Source: Ptiloglossa arizonensis (taxonomy: Eukaryota > Arthropoda > Insecta > Hymenoptera > Colletidae). From it: DNA of 64,000 nucleotides. Position numbers and translations under genes: made by a program. This document shows, piece by piece, positions 24,816-36,159 of this stretch; the first letter of the stretch is position 1, and each line of letters begins with the position of its first letter. The notes below the pieces were generated by a model, which ran no database searches, was not told the origin of the DNA, and saw only the letters and a list, made by a program, of their open reading frames with translations. The stretch is from contig NC_135056.1 in NCBI RefSeq assembly GCF_051014685.1, forward strand, positions 8,574,001-8,638,000, given 5' to 3'.

Positions 24816-25359
24816 AATCGGCAGAGATAGAAATAGAGAGTCGCGGATGGAGGAGGATACGAGAATTAAACTGGGTCTTCGTTTCGGCTTGTAAGTGTCG
24901 GGGGACGAAGGAAAAAAAGGGGTGAATCGCCTCTCGTAACGAGGATTTGGGAGACACGACGGAGATCGAGCCCCGTGGGAGCGACTACACTTCCGAAACT
25001 TACCGGATAGTATATTAAGGGTATAAATTTCGGAGACATCCGCGGAAAAATGAAGCGAAGGGACAGTACGATCTTCAGGTACGATGTAGCGATTACAAGA
25101 TTATTCGATTAAATCTTCCGCATTCCCGTTAATAGGAACAATTAACGATTTAATCGATCCTTCGAATTTCGTGGGTTACAATCACGGAGAATCGATACCG
25201 TTCGAGCGGTTTGAAATTTCCACTGACGAGTTAACCTTTCAATGACAATGTGTACGGTATTTTATTACAAGCTTCATATTTTCCTGCGACGAGAGAATAT
25301 CGATTCGCGGTGAATTTGTAATTCGGTTGATGAATTTAATGCTTTCCACGAACGAGTTA

Positions 25360-25491
25360 TTAGGTTGTTCGGAAAGTCATTTCGTTTTTTTTTAGTGGAA
25401 ATGAAACACGATTTTTTTAGAGTGTATAAACATTTTATTAAATTGTATATTCTCCATTTTGGAAAACGAAATGACTTTTCGAACAATTCAA
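25360..25491 (+). mobile_element. Mariner-type MITE, copy 2
   Basis: Left end TTAGGTTGTTCGGAAAGTCA follows TA at 25358-25359. The right end is slightly degraded (CGAACAATTCAA) and followed by TG where TA is expected. The length is 132 bp, as in the 47.2 kb copy, and the interior contains TATAAACATTTTATTAAA. No coding capacity beyond a chance 70-codon frame was seen. Confidence 0.9.
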
Positions 25492-25612
25492 TGGTTACTT
25501 TTGTGTTTGACGCTGAAAGTGTTTGATAATATGTAATTATATCGCTCTATAAAAGATATGAAATTATCTATTTTATTTATAAATAAAATTGTCGTTAATG
25601 TACACTATTAAT
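25492..25612 (-). repeat. Flank shared with 19085-19174 (inverted)
   Basis: The reverse complement of this segment repeats the left flank of MITE copy 1, ending near the AATAGTGTACATTAA word. It adds an AT-rich insertion of about 27 bp at 25553-25590 that copy 1 lacks. Confidence 0.8.
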
Positions 25613-26219
25613 ATACACGACTCGTGGCACACTTGTGTATGGATAGTAAGATATATTAACGATATATATTAGTAATTAATTATGCCGAACGTATATATGG
25701 TATCATCGAATTGTCGATTACTTATTTGTTGCTTACAATTCTCTTTCACTTCGTCGTTTTTTAAAATAATACTCGTCCGTTACCTCTCGGTTACTCGAAA
25801 TGATTTTTTTGAAATAATTGCCTTTCCAATCGTTTACGAAAATTCAACTACCATTAACGTCTTATACTTTTCGCTGGAAATAAATCAGCATAATGCGCGC
25901 AAAAAAATCAAGCGGCAATATATTAAATCTCTTTTAACGCAACGGGTTTCGGTTGGCTGTAATCAACAGCCCTTGAACAAATGCAGATATCGTTATCGCG
26001 TCGATCCATTTACATAACAATTGCACTACTTCGTGGGAGAAAATCTTTATCCTGATATTTAATTGTCGAATCACCGACGATCACAAATTATTTCAAATTC
26101 GCGTTATTTGATTTACCGAAGTGATATCGTAACATCCAAATAAGACATTGATTTTAATATTTCTCGTTCGACGAGACAAATAATATTTATTTAATCGAAA
26201 ACGTTACATGGAAATGGGA
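25613..26219. other. AT-rich spacer
   Basis: The 111-codon plus frame at 25682-26017 has no motif. Nothing else was seen. Confidence 0.4.
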
Positions 26220-26900
26220 TACTTGTTACGATTTATTCGAGTAAACTGCTTTCGTCTCCCGTGTAGTCGCCATAGGGTTTCAAACCACGAACCGCAAAAA
26301 CGGAAATTCGAGGGTCGAAGCGAAGGTTAACCGGCACGGAAGTAGTCTAGGTCAGTGAAAGGCGTACGACGATGCATCCTACTTCCATCGTGTCACTGCA
26401 TTACTGTATTTTTCAGGTAGAGGCTAGAGGGGGTAGAGAGTTTCAGGTACATAATAAATAGCACCGTTTGCAGGGAGCTCGAGGCTACTTAAAGGTACGC
26501 TTACTCACTGTCACACGTAATGTAACGGATTAATGTCCCATTTTTCGAGGTTGAGTACCTCTGCCTACGGCGCATACTAATGCATCCCGTGATACACAGC
26601 CTGAAAACCACTCTGACGGCATCTCTGTTATTTTTAGTATGATTAACGTTAAGATGTCCCTTTTCCTTCGCGTTAAAAATCTTGGATATCGTGCACTCTA
26701 TTTCGGTAGCTACCCGACGGTTCGTCGAACAGTGTCACGATGACACTGTGTACGACGAAGAAACGCGAACATTTGAAAATATAGACGACGAACTTGTCGT
26801 AAATTAGTACTCGGAGACGAGCAGTGGTGGTGTTTCATTCGTGAAAAACATGGAACATTTCTATACGAGACCTTTGGTTTACGATGGCAATGAAAAATTT
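26220..26900. other. GC-richer island, candidate conserved non-coding element
   Basis: The block is rich in unique, non-repetitive sequence and has few long open frames, unlike a coding exon. A small hairpin GAGGT-TGAGT-ACCTC lies at 26547-26561. CACGGAAGTAG near 26327 can pair with CTACTTCCATCGTG near 26382, with a bulge and a long loop. No known microRNA was recognised. Confidence 0.35.
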
Positions 26901-28250
26901 TCAGTTATACTCGGTCTATCGTACCGATGGTGTGCCAAAGTAAAACTTGGCACTGGCTCGTTGAAACGACAGATATTTCTTCTACGGGTAGGCAAACACT
27001 TGTGGGTTGTAGCGAAGTAGAGAGCACGTTGTAATATCGCGATTTCAATACAGTATAGTTGGCGGTATCTCAACCTACACGCTTTTTCACTATGCATGTC
27101 TCGAGTGTCGCGTTTCTCTCTTGGAATATACGGCATAAATTACACATCGATCGTGATTTTCGTCGACTTAAACCTGATAAATTTGAAAACAAAATTTGAG
27201 ACTTAGAATATGAATACCAAAGTAAGCCGTTGGGGCTGTATATTTAATTATACGACGTGAAGGTGTTAGGTGATCCTCGCAACAAGACGCGGGGCAGCGT
27301 GTCTGATTACGAAAGGGACGAATCTACTTACAGCTACCTTTCTACGTTATTTACTGCATTTATGTAAATAAATGGTTGCCTTTGTTCTCATATTTCGGTT
27401 CACGGTGTATATAATAATTTATCGGAACGTTGTGAATTTAAAAGCAACATATTAATCGGGATTTTTTTATTAAAAGTGACTGAAAATCTTTCACGATGGA
27501 ACAATAGAACGAACCATTGTACGTTCACCTTCCTTTGCTTCTGTCTCTCGTTAAAGGTTCATTAATAATTCACTGTACGTCATGTATTTGTAAAACGTTA
27601 TTATGAAGTTTTCGTGCAGGTTAATAAACGTTTTGTAAAATTAACAAGGGGAATTGTGTCGAAATATTTGAAATCCAATTTAAAAATATAATTCGTCCAG
27701 TATGAATAATGAAAACAGAAACACGTTTCACTGGACGTGGAAGTTTATTCAATCGTCGATTGTTTATTAAGCCGTTCAAGATCTCGATCGGAATAAGTAT
27801 ACCGTGCGCGCGAAATTTGAAATTCTTCAAAATTTTTCACTTCGAATGTCAACTTTACGTTTCGATTGTTGATACGTATTATTTCCCTCGTTACTTTGAT
27901 TACAACTTCTCGAACTACAGTTTCCATATTCGTATTCTTCTTTACAAATCTAAGATAAAAAGTGCTGCATATTCTCATTCCTTTTTATAATTATCAACAC
28001 TCGAACAACGTACTGAATTGTGCACTGCTCGTACGTGCACTTAAGTCATGGAATCGCCATTAAATTCACATTTCGATAAATTTCATCCGTAAAAACGTTT
28101 CTCATTTTTGTTCACCAATTTGTACACCATTCTCCAAACTTTCTCAATCGATCCAAGAAAAAGTAATCGGAAGTTACGGACTTTTTTATCCGACGAAGAT
28201 ACGAATTTTTACGATTCAGATGTTCTTGGCGATGACTTGATAAAAAAAAA
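26901..28250. other. AT-rich spacer
   Basis: No identifiable features. Frames below 95 codons at 27621-27990 are open on both strands and lack motifs. Confidence 0.4.
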
Positions 28251-28780
28251 ATTCGTATCGTCCACGGCTCGATTCTAATTTCTTTCCCGCACGGACAACG
28301 TTGGTCTGTCAGAACTCGTTGACGTCGGTGACGTCCGAACGAAACAGCTCGCACGTCAATCGCGACGGACGCGTTGAATCAGCGACAGTTTATGCGGGGC
28401 TCTGGTTTACATATGCGCGCAAACTTTCATCCAGGAAATTGAGAGATAGACATCTGTCGACGGTGGCCATTGTGCGCGCCGATTGGATTTTCGGCCTTAA
28501 AACGCTCCGCGAATTAAACTGTGTCCTCGATCCTTCGGCGCGCATCGCTGATAAATCCGTGTCTCTCCTACCGTGTTCATACGTTATCGCGAGAATCGAT
28601 TGGATTACTGTTAAACACGCTATTCGTTTTCACCGTGCGTGTCACCATTTTTTCTCTGCGTTTCCACGTACTCCATTTGCTAACAACATTTGTTGTTACC
28701 ATCAATTTGTCCAGGCCGATATCGAAAAAAGAGGTCGACGCGTTTCGGAGTCGTACACTATTTTTAGAAGTAGATCGTGA
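28251..28780. other. CpG-rich island, unassigned
   Basis: A 159-codon plus frame at 28301-28780 lacks an ATG at its 5' end (it opens at TTG) and has no recognisable domain. A second 95-codon frame overlaps it. Treated as a composition effect. Confidence 0.3.
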
Positions 28781-31290
28781 GTATGTAATTTATACTCATT
28801 GCAGCTGAAAAGTATGCGATGAAGTAACGTAACTCGAAAAAGTAAATTTTTTTTGGAAAGGCGAGAAACTGTTCGTTGGGATAGTAGAAAATTGTTTAGT
28901 ATACGAGTAATATTAGCAGGAGTAGACTCTAAGGAACAGTGACTGAATGTCATTTTTGTTTACGTATTTGTATTGTAATGTATCGCTTTTATAAGGGACA
29001 ATGATTTCGTTTGAATTCTTAGAGTGTTACAGGAAGTTAGGGAAATTTTGAGTTGTGTCACTTTAGAAACACGTGTGCGATATGCGTGTTTGATAATTAT
29101 TTTCAAGCAGTTAGTAATATGTGTAATTTTATTGTTTTCGCGGAAGAAAATATTTGAAAGAGAAACACGTGCAAGTTCAAACACGCAATTACACTGTTTT
29201 AATAAATAAATATATAAATTATTGTTCCGTCGAAGGAGTTGGCACGTGTTTTTGAGCAGTAGTGCAAGTTTGTAGATGAAGCAAGTGGGAATAATTAGTT
29301 ATTTTAAGTCCTTTCCGATTTTCTGTACACGTTCCATTTCAGCGCAGAATTGAGATCTTTCGTAGCGTAGAATTAGAATTGCATTGACGAGATAAATAAA
29401 TATTGCAGGTGAACCGTTGTACGCAATTGGTTTCCACGAATAAAATAAATTGCCTGTCGCTTCATCGAGGTGCATTTCGAAATCTATATTGCCTGTATAT
29501 TTTTGTCCGTTTTTGCGAATACTATACAGTTTCAAATTATTCGATCTCTTATTTGCATTTTCCTTGTATATATAATACTTTTATAGTTAAATTTAAATAC
29601 GATTTGCAATTTATTTTATCTGAAATATTTCATTTGTTACCGGTATTATACGGTGCAATAAAATCACCAAGTCGTAATAAACGGTATTATTTAAGTGTGT
29701 AGAAATCAAGTCGTAGATCTTTCGCGACGAAGAAAATAACGATGACCTTTTTAATACTCTGTTGCACAGTTCAGAAAATTCATTTTGCTTCAAGTTTCAC
29801 GCCCAAGTCACCCGATACTCGGATCTCTATATTTTCTCGTTCATTCTCACATCAGGTTCCTTTTTCATCGCGTGAAATCTATTAAATTAATTTTCAATCC
29901 GTCGTCAACACCGAAATAAATCCAGTCCCGAGCGCAAACAACTCGACAATGTTTCTCTTCGGCTCGTAATTCACATTGGTCCGTAGCGTGTTTATAATGA
30001 AAATATCGGCGGGTTTTGCGCTCTCGGTATTAATAAATAAGAAGAATAAATCTCGACGATCACGTTTCAATTCGCTCCGCGGACAAACATTACGAACGAA
30101 ACTTCTCGATTAAATTGTTTTGAACGTAGCCTTCTTTTTCCCATTAAGTCATTACTTTACTATTCCGTTTATGAGATACTAAAAAAATTTTTATTACCGG
30201 TATTAAAGTTTATTTCAATATCGCGTGATATTTTACAAAATAAACATCGATTTTTAACCAAAACTATTTCTTAAATTATCGGTAGGAAAGTGTTCGTATA
30301 AAATACGAAATAAAATAAAAGTTCGTATAAATATTACGTTTCTATCGATAAATTTAAATCGCGCGAATCTTTTATGCACTAAGAATATTGATTTATCGAT
30401 ACCTGTCGACCGGTTAAAATGCATTAAATTGTATTGGCGCGCACCCAACATTATTTAATTCACAATTATGGTATCAATTTCATTCAAAATATTCAATGCA
30501 CGTGGTCTCATAATGGAAGGTCAGTCGAGATTAATGATGATAATACAACCACTTAATTGAATATAATTTACGACACGCGACCCGAGACAATGCCAATATT
30601 AAACATTTGACAAAAAACAATTTCCTCGTATTTAATAAAGCTTGGAACGATACACCTACAGTGCGTTCAGGTTAGAAACTAATTACTATTTCATAGAAAC
30701 GATCTAAATGCATTTTTGGATAAAAGTTTCGATTTTATTAAAACGTTTTCCACTAATAGTTTTTAGTCTTCTTCGATATTGTCAAAGAACATAATGCAAA
30801 GTTTATAAAGAAATATATAATTTGCAATTCTTTACCGACACGACACAAAATTGATACCTTCTTTAAGCAACTACTAATAAGTTAGATTTTATAGTAGCAA
30901 TTTTAGCTGCATCTCGCCTATTATGCACACACCTATTCTATTTACATACATTCGTGTATAAATTCACGTAAACATAATAAACACCTCTGAAAAATACAGC
31001 AATTCGAAACAAAGTCCCACCAAATAACAGAAACCTACGCGAAAGAACTGTGCATACACCATTACCCAAATATTATTTCCACAAGCCCAATATGAATTCA
31101 AGTTCCCAGAAAAACTGATCATCTCGACATATCGACGCGTTCTTTACGCAGCTGAGCAATTTTTAGACACACAATGACAAAATTTCGACAATTCGACACG
31201 TTAAACAAATTTCGAATATTTCTACAAACGAAACAGCAACACCCTACTCGAAACTTCGCGAAACAAGACCTCGACGTGTCACGTTCCAAA
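28781..31290. other. AT-rich spacer
   Basis: No gene, RNA or repeat could be assigned. Frames are all under 100 codons. Confidence 0.45.
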
Positions 31291-32260
31291 ATTTAACGTT
31301 TCTCCAGGAGTTCATCGCTTCTTCAACGACTGTACCGCGATTACCACCGCGTTTCCGTCTCTCGATCGCCATTTTTCGGCCTGTTTGCGCTCGATGGAAA
31401 ATTTCCATTAAACCGATTACGTCAGCCCTGCCCTTCTCTACCCGTGCCCTTCGTCCGTAGCGATTTTCATCGACCTAATCACCGAGGGGCCGGGAATCGA
31501 GAAAATTTCGGAATCGAGGGATAAGTCGACTGACGCAAGCATAAAACTGGTGGTGAGTGTAGCAGGTATCCCGGTGAGGGCACCGGGACGAGGAAATGGG
31601 CAAATTGGGGCGATCATCCGCGCGGACGGAGCCGTGTAATACATTTCGGAAATTGCAGATGATACCCTCTCGTGCCGATGCAGCCCACGTTGCATTTCGC
31701 CCTGTCGAATCTAGCCGGACGATTCGAACGACAAATCGCCGGTGCTCACGGTGTTGTATGGTACTCGAATAGGTCGGATTCCGTGCTCGGGGCCGGCGAA
31801 TCGCTGAACGGTGTCGCTCGTTATTCGCGACGTGTGTTTTGGAATGAGATGGTGGGAACATCTCGAGCGGAGAACAGAGGCGCCGACGCGTTCAGGAATC
31901 ACTTTTCCGCGGGTGAAACGAACTTCGGGCGGTTGCATTCCGAGCCATTGCCACCCCGGAGGATTGGGAAGTATGCACCACTGGGGAAGAATGATCGTCC
32001 TCTTATTTCCGAACGGTATTTATAAATTTCTTAAACCGAAACGCGCGGCAGAGAGATCCGTTTCTCGCGTTACAAATTGTGTTTCGGGATCAACGATGCT
32101 AGGAATTATACGCGATTCTGATCAGTGGTGTTTGTTAAGTTTCTTTCAAAGTTTCACGGATAAGTGTGAACGACACTCGGAGACGTTCTCTTCGATTCTC
32201 TGGTCCAGAGGAAAGGTACAATTGCTTCTTGTCGGTGTTGATTGAATTCATTAGAGGAAA
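31291..32260. other. GC-rich island, unassigned
   Basis: Overlapping frames of 117-144 codons on + and 128 codons on - cover 31475-32245. None has a recognisable motif, and several frames are open at once. A conserved element or untranslated exon remains possible. Confidence 0.35.
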
Positions 32261-32740
32261 GTTTCGCCAATTCTTTGTATACGTGTAATTACGAATGGAT
32301 GAAAGAAATATGTAATACGAGTGAGAATGTAAAGGAATTATGAAAATTGTGTCTTACTCGCATCGTGTGTTTATTTTATGTCGTATTTATGCGATAACGT
32401 GCATATTTCTTTCGGTCTATATTGGGGGTGAAAAAGGGTTTGCGAAAAAGCCGAAATATTGCGTTAATAAATCAATTTTCAACGATGCTCGCGATAAATT
32501 CTCGTTGCCCTAAAATACCAGCAACAAAAGAAATATTTTCCCTCTGTGTAATACATTTATTAAACGAGAAGCAAATAACTACGTATATATATTCGATATT
32601 GAACTATACTTTCGACTGTCGCGCTTTGCGACACAGAAATGTTCATCGTTTGTAGTAAAAAATATAGCTTCGGCTAGTGTTCGATAAAACTCTGTGTTAC
32701 CTTTTAATAATATTTTTACAAATTCGATTCTCGGTCGCGT

Positions 32741-33370
32741 ACTGCGATTTTTATTCCTCTCTCGGCCGTCGAATAGCTATCGTTTACCAATCCACTTGTT
32801 ACGAACGTATTTGCGATCAGGACGAATTCGTCATCACGAGATAACTCGTTGGCGGGCGTCCAGTGACGGATCGTTGGCTACTGGCCGACTCGTAGGCGGC
32901 CGGTCGACGACCAAAGTCATCGTGACCCCACGAATGCTTAATGACGACCACGACAGAGGCTCCCTGCATGCGCAAACATCACGTGCACGAAAACAACGCG
33001 CGATCCAATCAAACGCAGCGCGCCCGCCTGAAGCAATAGGACTCGTCAGTTCGCGGATGAAAACACGACGACAACGTTAACATTAAGCGCCACGGGGGTT
33101 CCCGCATCTCTGCTGATAGTTTGACCGCGCTGCGTATCGGACGGCTTGCGCGAAATAATTCAAGCTCGTATCAAACCAGTAACGCGCCGGTAAACGCATT
33201 AAATGCGTCGCATAATTCCCGTATCACGTTGGCGGCTCGATTAGCCGACAGAGTATCTCGGTATCCAGTAAACGACTCGAAGCAACACACGTCGTGCCAA
33301 ATTACACCCTATCGGCCAAAAATTAGATACCCCGGGCCGGTGTCGAGCTACAAATTTACCATCGACGATA
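32741..33370. other. CpG-rich island next to a 111-bp tandem repeat
   Basis: The sequence is dense in CpG and short palindromic words such as TGCATGCGCA and GCATTAAATGC. The 128-codon plus frame at 32694-33080 and the 84-codon frame at 33121-33375 have no recognised domain. The island ends abruptly at the tandem repeat. Confidence 0.35.
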
Positions 33371-33376
33371 CATAGA

Positions 33377-33716
33377 CAAAGACGAGAATAGCTCGCATCG
33401 TGTTGTATTTTCTTCGATATTGACTTCAACGGAACAATCAGAAGCATCTATAAACTACCCCTTCCTATCATTTTAACGAAATATTAACAAACAGAAGACT
33501 AATTCGCATAGTGTTGTATTTCTTTTTATATTGACTTCAATAGGACGATAAGAAGCATCTCCAAAGTGCCCCTTCCTATCATTTTAACGAAATATTAACA
33601 AACAAAAGACTAATTCACATTGTGTTGTATTTTTTTTTATATTGACTTCAACAGGACGCTAAGAAGCATCTCCAAAGTACCCATGTTTTCAACGAAACAT
33701 TAACGAAAACTCTAAA
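33377..33716. repeat. 111-bp tandem repeat, three units
   Basis: TGTTGTATTT recurs at 33401, 33512 and 33623. Each unit continues with ATTGACTTCAA, an AAGCATCT word and (units 1-2) CCCCTTCCTATCATTTTAAC followed by GAAATATTAACAAACA. Units 1 and 2 are near-identical in the last part, and unit 3 is truncated and diverged after AAAGTACCC. No coding frame crosses the array. Confidence 0.93.
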
Positions 33717-35230
33717 ATAACCATATTGCTTGTTCCATTAGTTACTGGGCACCCTATATACAATATCACTGATATCATTCTAATGGGTAACGCTGCTAAA
33801 ATTTGTATACATTGATATTCTTATAGCTTCAACATCACGTTTTTTTAAATTAACCAGACCTATGTTGCAAATGCATGTACATAAAATGCTGTTAGAAACG
33901 TTCAATTTTCCCTTGTGTTTCTTTAATTTGAAGAATTAACATCGAGGAAAAAGAGAGGAGACTCTCGACCAAACCTACACACTGTAGATCTCCAAGAATT
34001 TTGCTTTATAATGTTGTGGAAGCCTCGTTGAAACCTCGTGTACGCTTAATTCATCGTTATTTTCTATAATGATCAATTTGTTTTATTGTTTCTCGAGAAA
34101 TTCACGCGTTATACACTCGTGAAAAGCGACAGAGCGAGAAGTCGTACAAAAAACACTTTCACGAAATGCATTAAATGCACCAGTCAGAGGGTGTAACGGT
34201 CTAATAGGGGTAGCTCAAGTGAACAAAATTCATTATTTGGAATATAATTTTGAGTTAATGGTTCGATGGTTCACTCATCGACTTTGAATACGCCATTGAA
34301 ATACGCTCTACTTTCCAAACTACTTCACCACCCGTAAACATAATGTCTAAAACTCTACGTGCAAAAGCATGTCTCTGTCCCGCTAAATAACTTTAAACCA
34401 CTGGGAGTCATAGATAAAGGCCACATTAGTTTCGTGATACGTTACATATTCCGAATGTTCAGTATTCGCGTCAACGGCATACGTCTTTGTGAACGAATAC
34501 GCGAAATAAATGTCTCCACGTGTTCCACGTAAACTGTTCGATATACAAAATGCATGGAATTCTACGAAATTTTAGAATCGACAAGAATTTATATCCAGTG
34601 CAATGGAAAACCTTAGAACGTACGCTTTGTCCGAACAACACGGCATTGACAATTAAGAAATCTCAGCATTTCACGTTAATATCGAAGTATCAAGTTAATA
34701 TCTTTGTTCAAAAGATTTATCGAAGAATTGATTATCCAATTTCCCTTAGAAGGAAATTATTTGATTCGAAATGAATAAAAATTCATAATGACTCACTACA
34801 TCAATGTTACAACGACATTGCTGTGTTAGATAATTGGAAAATTGAATTACGAATAATTATTTACAATTTTAATGCTTGAAAATAATTTAAAAACTAAACG
34901 TACACGTATTTAAGTACATCTCCGAACACAGAGTACAAACTAATGACTTAAATGTTACAGAAATGAATAAGACTTAAGCGTCGGCATGGAATTTCCAAAT
35001 TTCTTTCTGGACGAGGAAACTGTACACGAGGAAAATGGATTCGTATAGATATTCAAGAATCATCGGGAGCCTCGAAGAGAAAAGTAAACTCGCGCAAGAG
35101 AAATTTAAAGGGAAAAAGCACATTCGTTCAAACGGAAAAATGTTTACCCTCGAATTTCGTAAAGTTTCAGTACCGAGTCTCTCCCCTGCTGAAAATATCC
35201 TTACATAACAAATTCTCAACTCGTCTGGCT
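33717..35230. other. AT-rich spacer
   Basis: Nothing assignable was seen in this stretch. Confidence 0.4.
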
Positions 35231-35640
35231 CCTTCATCGAAAAAATAATGAAACTCTGTGTAAACGATACGTTGCTCCACCCGGCGCTTGTTTTTCAAAT
35301 CCTGGAACCGCAAGTTGCGCCACGAAGCAGTTCGAAAATTCCTTCGTGCTGGGCGAGCCGCAGCGAGGAATTACCGCCGCGGCATAAATCACCAACCAAG
35401 ATGCGTCGTTTCATCGCGGCTCGCCCCGACCGTCTTTCGCTCCACTTCCTTTTTTAAGCTGGTGAATTAATGCAACCCCTATAAAGCGCACACCCGCCGC
35501 GAAAGACCGTTCGACTTTACGCCCTCTCGGCGAAGCTACAAAACTCAACACCGATACGCATGTGGAAATGCTCAAATGGCTTCGAGCTGGCCCTTCCACG
35601 CTCATATTTCGACTCGCGAGTTGTGCCCTTACAGAAACTT
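35231..35640. other. GC-rich island, unassigned
   Basis: A TATAAAG word occurs at about 35480, but no initiator or transcript start can be fixed. The overlapping 117-codon minus frame (35411-35764) and 70-codon plus frames lack motifs. Confidence 0.3.
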
Positions 35641-35826
35641 GGACCCAACTGTCCCACTCCAATTTTAACGTAATTTTGCAGGATAATGGAAGATTGGTCT
35701 CTGTTGCAATGGGTAAATTACTACGCCTTAGATACTCGATAATTGTGAAGATACAAATGATCAAATTTGTATAGGTATACGTAGTTTGTAGTTTTCTCTG
35801 TACGTATAGCGATTTGTTTCGTCAAA

Positions 35827-36153
35827 GTCAGCAATGTTACAGACTTGTTGGAAAAAGGAAAACGCGTCAGAGTTGATTCGTGATAGATTTGATACATGTA
35901 CTGTCTAAAGAAATAAAGATTGGTGTCAAATTGAATTTGTTCTCGGCAGTGAACGGTTCGACAGTGTCGAATATTTACCGGAGAAGTAATGAACTCTTTA
36001 GGTTTGGTTTCGTGGTAGATTCGAAGCTTGTATTCTAGGGAGAAGGAAAGATCGATCGTAGAAGGAATTGCCAGACGTGTTGTTTCAGTCTACCTTCGTA
36101 AGAGCTACGATTAAATGAAAATTATTCGATTACTATTCTGCTTACTCGCGATA
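35827..36153 (+). repeat. Dispersed repeat R1, copy B
   Basis: Partner of 16098-16438, same orientation and about 20 kb away. The order of shared blocks is preserved from the GTTACAGAC block to the CTGCTTACTCGCG end, with many substitutions and few indels. That points to an old duplication or an old interspersed family. Confidence 0.75.
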
Positions 36154-36159
36154 TCGAAT

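Larger units (their letters stand above)
23104..25080 (+). other. Purine-rich CpG island, possible 5' exon region
   Basis: From about 23470 to 24960 the + strand is strikingly rich in G and A. Included are a (TA)n tract at 24462, G-runs at 24340 and 24778, and a perfect splice-donor consensus at 24650/24651. Plus-strand frames such as 23485-23664 (59 codons from ATG) and 23979-24260 (93 codons from ATG) give Arg/Glu/Gly-rich peptides. The minus frame 23953-24414 gives Ser/Pro-rich peptide. All of these follow from the strand bias. I infer a possible untranslated exon or promoter, read on the + strand. Confidence 0.35.

Noticed and set aside
26250..26650. Possible microRNA precursor
   Set aside because: The best pairing has a bulge and a loop of more than 30 bases, and no mature microRNA I know matches either arm.
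32694..33080. 128-codon plus-strand frame in a CpG island
   Set aside because: No domain, Arg/Ser-rich in line with composition, and other frames are open in the same island.
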